From Odontesthes bonariensis (taxonomy: Eukaryota; Chordata; Actinopteri; Atheriniformes; Atherinopsidae), in assembly GCF_027942865.1 (NCBI RefSeq), contig NC_134517.1, forward strand, positions 13,680,275 to 13,744,274: DNA of 64,000 nucleotides, in the 5' to 3' direction. Position numbers and translations under genes: made by a program. Positions 58,201 through 64,000 of the stretch are shown here, in pieces (the first letter of the stretch is position 1; every line of letters starts with the position of its first letter). The notes beneath the pieces were generated by a model that did not search any database, was not told the origin of the DNA, and was given only the letters and a program-made list of their open reading frames with translations.

Positions 58201-60595
58201 GCTATGTCCATCACGATCCAGAGGGACTGGGTGGTGGTTGTTGCAGGTCAGGACAGCAGCAGGTTGGCAGGTCAGTGTCTTACCAGCAGTTGGCTTATCA
58301 TCCGGTGTAGGTTTCACATGATCCATTATCAGATCTCTTCAGAGAGAAAGACTTTGAACCCTAGGTGGTGACTCACTCTCATTTTTTTCAACTTTTATTC
58401 CCTTCAGTTTTCCCCTGATTGTCATAAGCTATTTAAAAGATTTACTCACATGGTGTAGAGCACAATGAACCTGGTGAACCTTATCAGTGTGCCGCGTTAG
58501 CACCATCATTGTGAGAATGCTGATTGAGCATAGTCAGTGTTCCTGTTTCTATACCATATTCTCAGTTCTTCTGTACGTTTTTTGTCGTTTAACTACTCCT
58601 GCATACGTTCAGTGTGAGAATGCTGATTATGCATTCTGACTTATTCTCTCGTTTCCATCACAAATTTTCGTAACTAGTCCCGCACGGTTGGTCCGACGGG
58701 AATAAAAAGAATGTCCCCGCGTGTTCACTGATCGGGAATAGTGTGCTATTACTTTTCTCTCTCATTGCTCGAACGGTATTCTGGAAAATTAGGAAAAACT
58801 TTGTCAGTTAAAAATGAATGGATTGACTTACATCTCCTTCCACTCTTGTTTCAAACAGACATGAATGCCACAGTGCGGATAATCGACCAGCTGACCAACA
58901 TCCTGGCTCCCATGTTAGTAGGCCAGATAATGGCTTTTGGCTCTCATTTCATTGGCTGTGGTTTCATTTCTGGCTGGAACCTGTGCTCCATGTTTGTGGA
59001 GTACATGCTGCTGTGGAAGGTGTACCAGAAGACACCGGCACTTGCTGTGAAAGGTGGACAAAAGGAGCAGCAGCAGCAGCAGGAACTCAAACAGCTCAGC
59101 CCCCCAAAAGGTACGTCAACTGGTTGAAATGTGTGTTTGGAACATTTGAAATGGACCTCCACCTTCTTAGTTATTAAGTTTAGACTCAGTCCCCATAATC
59201 TCTGCTATTTTGCCCTCTTTCAGATTTGGAGAATGGCCAGAGTCCTGAAGAGTCATCTCAGCCACTGATGAATGAAGCCTCAGTGGTGCCCAGCCCTGAC
59301 TCTCCCAAACAGAATGGTTGTTGCTACCAGGTGACTGAGCCACTGCGCACCTTAAAGGCTGGCTGGGTGGCCTACTACAACCAGAATATCTTCTTCGCTG
59401 GCATGTCCCTGGCCTTTCTCTACATGACGGTGCTTGGCTTCGACTGCATCACCACAGGCTATGCCTACACGCAGGGCCTCAACGGCTCAGTGCTCAGCCT
59501 GCTGATGGGAGCGTCAGCCATCTCGGGCATCTGCGGCACTGTTGCCTTCACTTGGGTTCGCAAGAAGTGTGGCTTGATCCGCACAGGTTTTATTTCGGGC
59601 ATAGCCCAGCTCTCCTGCCTCGTGCTGTGCGTCGTCTCCGTCTTCGCTCCGGGAAGCCCCTTCGACCTCAGTGTCTCGCCCTTCCAGGACCTTTACACTC
59701 ACTTGATCGGAGAGAAGACCCTGCCGGAGGCTGACTTCACCAGTGTCCTTACTGGTGGGAACGTCACTACAGCTGCACCAGCTGAAGAGCTGCCACCTCT
59801 ACAGTCCTACATGTCTGTTAGTCTGCTGTTTGCTGGCGTCATCGCTGCTAGAATTGGTGAGTAAAATGACTCTTGATGTTTCTTCCTGTGATGTCATAGA
59901 AACATTTACGAGACTGTTTTAGAGGCTCCAGTTTGCAGTTGATTATTGATTTATTGCCCGAGTTGAGAGATATGGTAGTCATATTCCAAAGGAAATTAGA
60001 CTGGGCAAGAAACACTTCCTTTGTTACAATGATAACAAAAATGACTTCCTAAACTTGACTAAGCAGGTTCAAAGATTGAACGTTTTCATAATGCACTGAA
60101 ATGTCACTCCAGACCTCTAGATATCCGCTGTTGATGTCAAAGCCATATTTGCAACCTTTGGCGCCAATAATACTGTCTTACTCCCGCTACAGCTACCGTT
60201 AAAATCTGAAGTTGTTTTTACTGTGGCTGTAAAAAATTTCACCAGAACTGACTGCTGATCTGTACCTTCATCCTGCAGGCCTGTGGTCCTTTGACCTGAC
60301 AGTGACCCAGCTCATCCAGGAGAATGTGATCGAGTCAGAGCGTGGCATAATCAACGGTGTCCAGAACTCCATGAATTACCTCTTAGACTTGCTGCACTTC
60401 ATCATGGTGATTCTGGCTCCGAACCCAGAGGCCTTTGGCCTTCTGGTCATCATCTCTGTCTCTTTTGTGGCCATTGGTCACATCATGTACTTTCGATTTG
60501 CCTTTAAGAGCCTGGGCAGCCGCCTCTTCCTCTGCTGCTCAGCGGAGCAGAAGGTGGAGACGGATGACAGCCCCTCACTTCCTACCACCGTTTAA
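55260..60595 (+). CDS. slc40a1: ferroportin, iron exporter (8 coding exons)
   Basis: Plasma-membrane Fe(II) exporter of the major facilitator fold, the only known cellular iron exporter and the hepcidin receptor. Exons: 55260-55293, 55448-55515, 55935-56094, 56438-56553, 58144-58270, 58859-59110, 59224-59856, 60279-60595; 1707 nt, 568 aa plus stop (human 571). [20 protein letters not shown] (TM1, with D36 matching human D39) and [10 protein letters not shown] (C327, the hepcidin-contact Cys326 of human) are intact; [20 protein letters not shown] near the C-terminal helices is identical to human. The intracellular loop between the two lobes has a short Gln run ([11 protein letters not shown]) and is otherwise variable. 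The start was chosen by homology and Phe/Lys-rich N terminus; it follows an IRE and a small uORF. Translation is expected to respond to iron through the IRE and the protein to hepcidin. Confidence 0.97.
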
Positions 60596-63189
60596 CCCTG
60601 TTAAAGAGACTCCATTCTGGGTGCATACTTTCTAAGCCTAGCTCTACTCTACATCTTATTTATCTGACTAACATTATTGCTTGTAGTTGGCAGAATGCTA
60701 ATACTAACCAGAGTGTGGTAACTGAGCATGCTATCCATAGTCATTAACAAAGCATTCATCATTATCAGAGGAAGATGAGTAGACAGTTTCAAGTCAGAAA
60801 AACTAACCCACAGTGTAACTTTAGATAAAAGGTAAAGTTTTCAGTTAGTGAGTCTGAGGAGAGCCTTTGCCTTTTATCAGTGGATTCCAGGATCCTCAAC
60901 ACATACATGTAGTGTCGAACAAAGATCCATCACCTCTTGGACTCAATTTTGGGTCCTGTTAAAGAAACCAGGGGATACAGCACTGTAAAAAAAATATTCT
61001 CCTCCTGTTAGCCTGAATCTAGTTGTAAAGATTTAAAGGTGCTTCAGCTAATATACAGGCAAAAGGAGGGGGGAGGCTGTTTCAGAACCTGGAAGACGGA
61101 ACGTTCCTCACCCTGAGACTTTGCCTCTCAGTGAGTCCATTGGTGCCGTTACTCCTCACTGTTCCCTGATAGCCTTCTGATGGTTGTGTCAGCTGACAGG
61201 CTCAGTATAGACTTATGAGGAGCAGGTTGTGGATGCCTTTCTCGAGCGGAGGGGGGGATACTTTTTATTTAACCAAACACAAAATAGTGATTTAGTCTCT
61301 TTAATAATCGCTATAAGGGTTACACATTTAACTGTATTTATTCAAAAAAAAAGCAGACAGTGGTTTTATAAGAACTGTCATCAGTATTGTGCTTCATGCT
61401 GTTGTGCCATATGAAAACAAATGAGAGCTCCTATGCACCCTAATATCAGTTTTTCATTACCAAAGTCCGAGTCCAAATGCATATGGTATCAAAGGAAGTG
61501 AGGGAAACCAGGTCTCTGTCTGAAGCATTCCAAATATATATTTACATATTCTGGCAGTAGTAAAACCTTAGAATGTCTGAATATTCCATAACCCACTTGG
61601 TGATTGTACCGACATTTAGTTTTTTTGGTAGTTTACAATAATGGTATACTATGTTCCTGTTTTGATTTTCAAGTTTGAGGTGTTCAAGAGTGATTATTAT
61701 TTATTTTTTTTCTTTAATTTTCCTGTCGTGATTGTCGTTACTCGGGCACTTTAAGTGATTGACATCTGTCATTACACACAGCTAATGCGTGATCAGGCAT
61801 TAGTTCAATATTTTTTGCACAAGGCTGAAGGCATGACTCCCAACAGTAATCTTATTTCAGTCATGTGTGGTCTGTGAGAGGATTTAAGGTTTTAAAACGA
61901 GGCACATATTGCGACGCTTAGCACCACTGCACTAGCTCCTTTCAAAACATCCCCGAGTCCACCTTGGGCACCCCAGTTCCTCAAAAAGTCGGCTAAAGAT
62001 CTTAGTCGGCAACCTTACCTTATAATCCACTGCCAAGAAAACACTGAACATGACTCAGTCTGGGTTTCTGTTCTTGTTGCTTTGAGCTTAAATAGATACA
62101 GCATTTTACTCGAATCTTTGGCTTTTTGGGTCTAGTATAATGTTTAAATATTACCTCACAAAAAGTCTGTGGCATTTCTGCATGCTACCTTTTCTTTGTA
62201 GTGATTACGTGATTAGACTTGGTAGATAGAAGAGTGTCTCCAAAAGAGACAGGATTGTTGGAAGTGGTAAAATATTTTTTAAAAAAAGTGACTAAATAGT
62301 TATATTTGTTTAAAGCTTGGTAACATAAGCCACCATACGTTACTGGCCAAATCAGAGAAAGTAAGACATACCAATAAAGCCCTAAGGTGCATTTTTTTTG
62401 GCTCTTAAATACTTTTTTTTTTTTTTTATAAAACACTTGTTTTGTATGTATGAAGATCTACCGTGAGGGCCTAATGTAGCTTTAACTACTTTGTTTCCAC
62501 TTCTGACAGTGATTTCTGATGCCTTATGGGAAAGTTGCCTTGACCGCTGTTTAACGCACACGTGTTCAAAGGCTACTTTGAGACGCATACAAGCAACCGC
62601 ACCTCTCAAACGAAAAAACTAGCCAGTCTAGCCAGTCTTTCAGTCATGGTGGGGAAAAATATTTGGTCTGGAAGTAGAGCTAGCCACACCAGATGTGGGA
62701 GAACAGAGGGCACTTTGTTAAGGTGCACACCCTGGTAGAGAGGAGGGCAGCGAGTTAGGATGTCTGCAGGTGTACCATGAAGTGCACACTCACTTGAAGT
62801 TAAGTTTAATTTTCGTCCCCAACTTGCATTAGAGTATCTTTGAAGCCAGTCTGGGCATAAGAATAAAAACCAGCTCAGAGAACAGTTGCTCTGCTGATTC
62901 AGGGGTATCACACAAGGCCATTAAACTATATTTTTGATGTAGATTACACTTAGCTGTGAGTCAATTTAAACGTACGTTAATGTTTAATTGGAAAATATTT
63001 TAAACAAAGGTGTGTTCTTGTTATTATGCCATTTGTCATGAAACCTTTTTTTTACGTGTTTTTATATACCTTGTGTGAAGACATTGTGCAAGTTTGAAAT
63101 TTCTTTAAGATTCTTGGAAATTTATGCGTGAAGCATTTACTGGATTTAGATTTGAATGTCTGTACTGCTTTTATCTGACTACATTGTTC

Positions 63190-63262
63190 TCTTTACATGT
63201 ATATGTATATATTTACATATATATATGTGTATATATATATGTGTGTGTATGCATATATGTAC
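63190..63262. repeat. imperfect TA/TG/TACA microsatellite
   Basis: Mixed ATATAT, GTGTAT and ACATAC units in the presumed 3' UTR of slc40a1. Confidence 0.8.
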
Positions 63263-63376
63263 ATACATACAGTATTATTGTAGTTTTATAGGCAAATCCA
63301 AATTCGTGTTTGTTTAATAATCACGCTCCACTAGACATGAGGAAGATGTGCTGCTTGTAATGCATGAGGTATATTA

Positions 63377-63382
63377 AATAAA
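63377..63382 (+). terminator. slc40a1: poly(A) signal likely used by slc40a1
   Basis: AATAAA is followed about 20 bases later by a TGTTTGTGAAGTGTTTTGTG stretch, a GT-rich downstream element of the kind used for cleavage. This combination is the best in the 2.8 kb after the stop. Confidence 0.55.
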
Positions 63383-63400
63383 GAAAAGAATTTACAACTG

Positions 63401-64000
63401 CTTGTTTGTGAAGTGTTTTGTGGAGAGTGTTTTTGTGTGTGTTATGTATGGAGAGTTTCTTGGCCTCAGTCTTGGGCTTGGCTACTGCTGTGTAAGGTCA
63501 CATACCACAGCAGAGTATGCAGCTAATATCCTCCCCCAGAATCCCCTTTCTTTAGGCAGCCGGTGTAAGACTGGCTGACATAAAGCTGAGCATGGACCTG
63601 AGGGCTTTCTGTTGACAGAGTGGCCTGGATTTGCACAAAATGACCAAAAAAAAAAAAAAAAGGAGTGCATTAGTGGTCTTTAACTCTGCAGTTTGCATTT
63701 GCTTTAGCAGCTCCGTGTATTTTAAAATGTATTTTTCAGATTTTTACTGGTCAATTCAGCAAGGGCCACTTTAAGAGGCTTGCATATCAACAAATACCAA
63801 AGTGCTACCAATAGCCAAGACAGCTTATGAATACAACAGTACATTTTTGAGTGTTTGAGCTGCTTTGGCTTACATTCTGCTTCAGAAATCATACACAGAA
63901 TTACCTACCAAAAAAAAAAAAAAAAAAAAAAAAATTCAGACCTTCTAGAAGCATGTAATATATAATTGGCTTGACCTTATACAACTTGGGAGTTTTCCTA
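63401..64000. other. unassigned downstream sequence
   Basis: No coding, RNA or mobile-element feature was recognised, apart from poly-A runs at about 63643-63661 and 63910-63934. Confidence 0.4.

Larger units (their letters stand above)
60596..63400 (+). other. slc40a1: probable long 3' UTR of slc40a1
   Basis: No gene was recognised between the slc40a1 stop and an AATAAA at 63377-63382. The stretch contains several T-rich patches and a TA/TG microsatellite at about 63190-63262. A long 3' UTR is inferred from the lack of an earlier strong poly(A) site; transcript data would be needed to confirm its length. Confidence 0.45.

Overview
The window is vertebrate genomic DNA, almost certainly from a ray-finned (probably spiny-rayed) teleost. 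Every gene is split by GT-AG introns, the encoded proteins are close to human proteins but with fish-like differences, and the spaces are packed with typical teleost repeats: Harbinger, hAT and Tc1-like DNA transposons, L1-, L2- and RTE-like LINEs, a Penelope-like element and tRNA-derived SINEs.

Layout, left to right. 1-6144: AT-rich DNA with no recognised gene, likely 3' UTR and downstream sequence of slc35f5, with one terminal-inverted-repeat MITE (4723-5078). 6145-15258 (minus): slc35f5, 13 coding exons, 491 aa, plus a 5' UTR exon ending at 16330. About 1.1 kb of divergent promoter DNA follows. 18118-29568 (plus): sympk (symplekin), 26 coding exons, 1220 aa, with a stray 120-bp copy of its own exon 10 inside an intron. 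29,600-39,700: a transposon graveyard with several nested insertions. 39995-42822 (plus): an eight-exon gene for a small RmlA-like nucleotidyltransferase (274 aa). It is tail to tail with 43002-47674 (minus), a bicistronic locus encoding ASNSDURF (81 aa) and then ASNSD1 (613 aa) on the same transcript. 47.9-54.8 kb: intergenic, repeat-rich. 55260-60595 (plus): slc40a1 (ferroportin, 568 aa) with a textbook iron-responsive element in its 5' leader and a probable 2.8-kb 3' UTR ending near 63400.

All exon boundaries were read by eye from splice sites, conserved protein and reading phase. In each of the five coding models the summed exon lengths are a multiple of three with no internal stop, which is the strongest internal check on them. 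The genes have no common pathway: a membrane transporter of the SLC35 family, an mRNA 3'-end processing scaffold, a sugar-nucleotide-type enzyme, an asparagine-synthetase-like protein with its prefoldin-like upstream peptide, and the cellular iron exporter.

The items most worth a second look are the ASNSDURF/ASNSD1 two-protein mRNA, the unassigned nucleotidyltransferase, the IRE plus E-box control region of slc40a1, the internal sympk exon copy, and the nested mobile elements with readable target-site duplications. I did not see evidence for a wholly new biological system.
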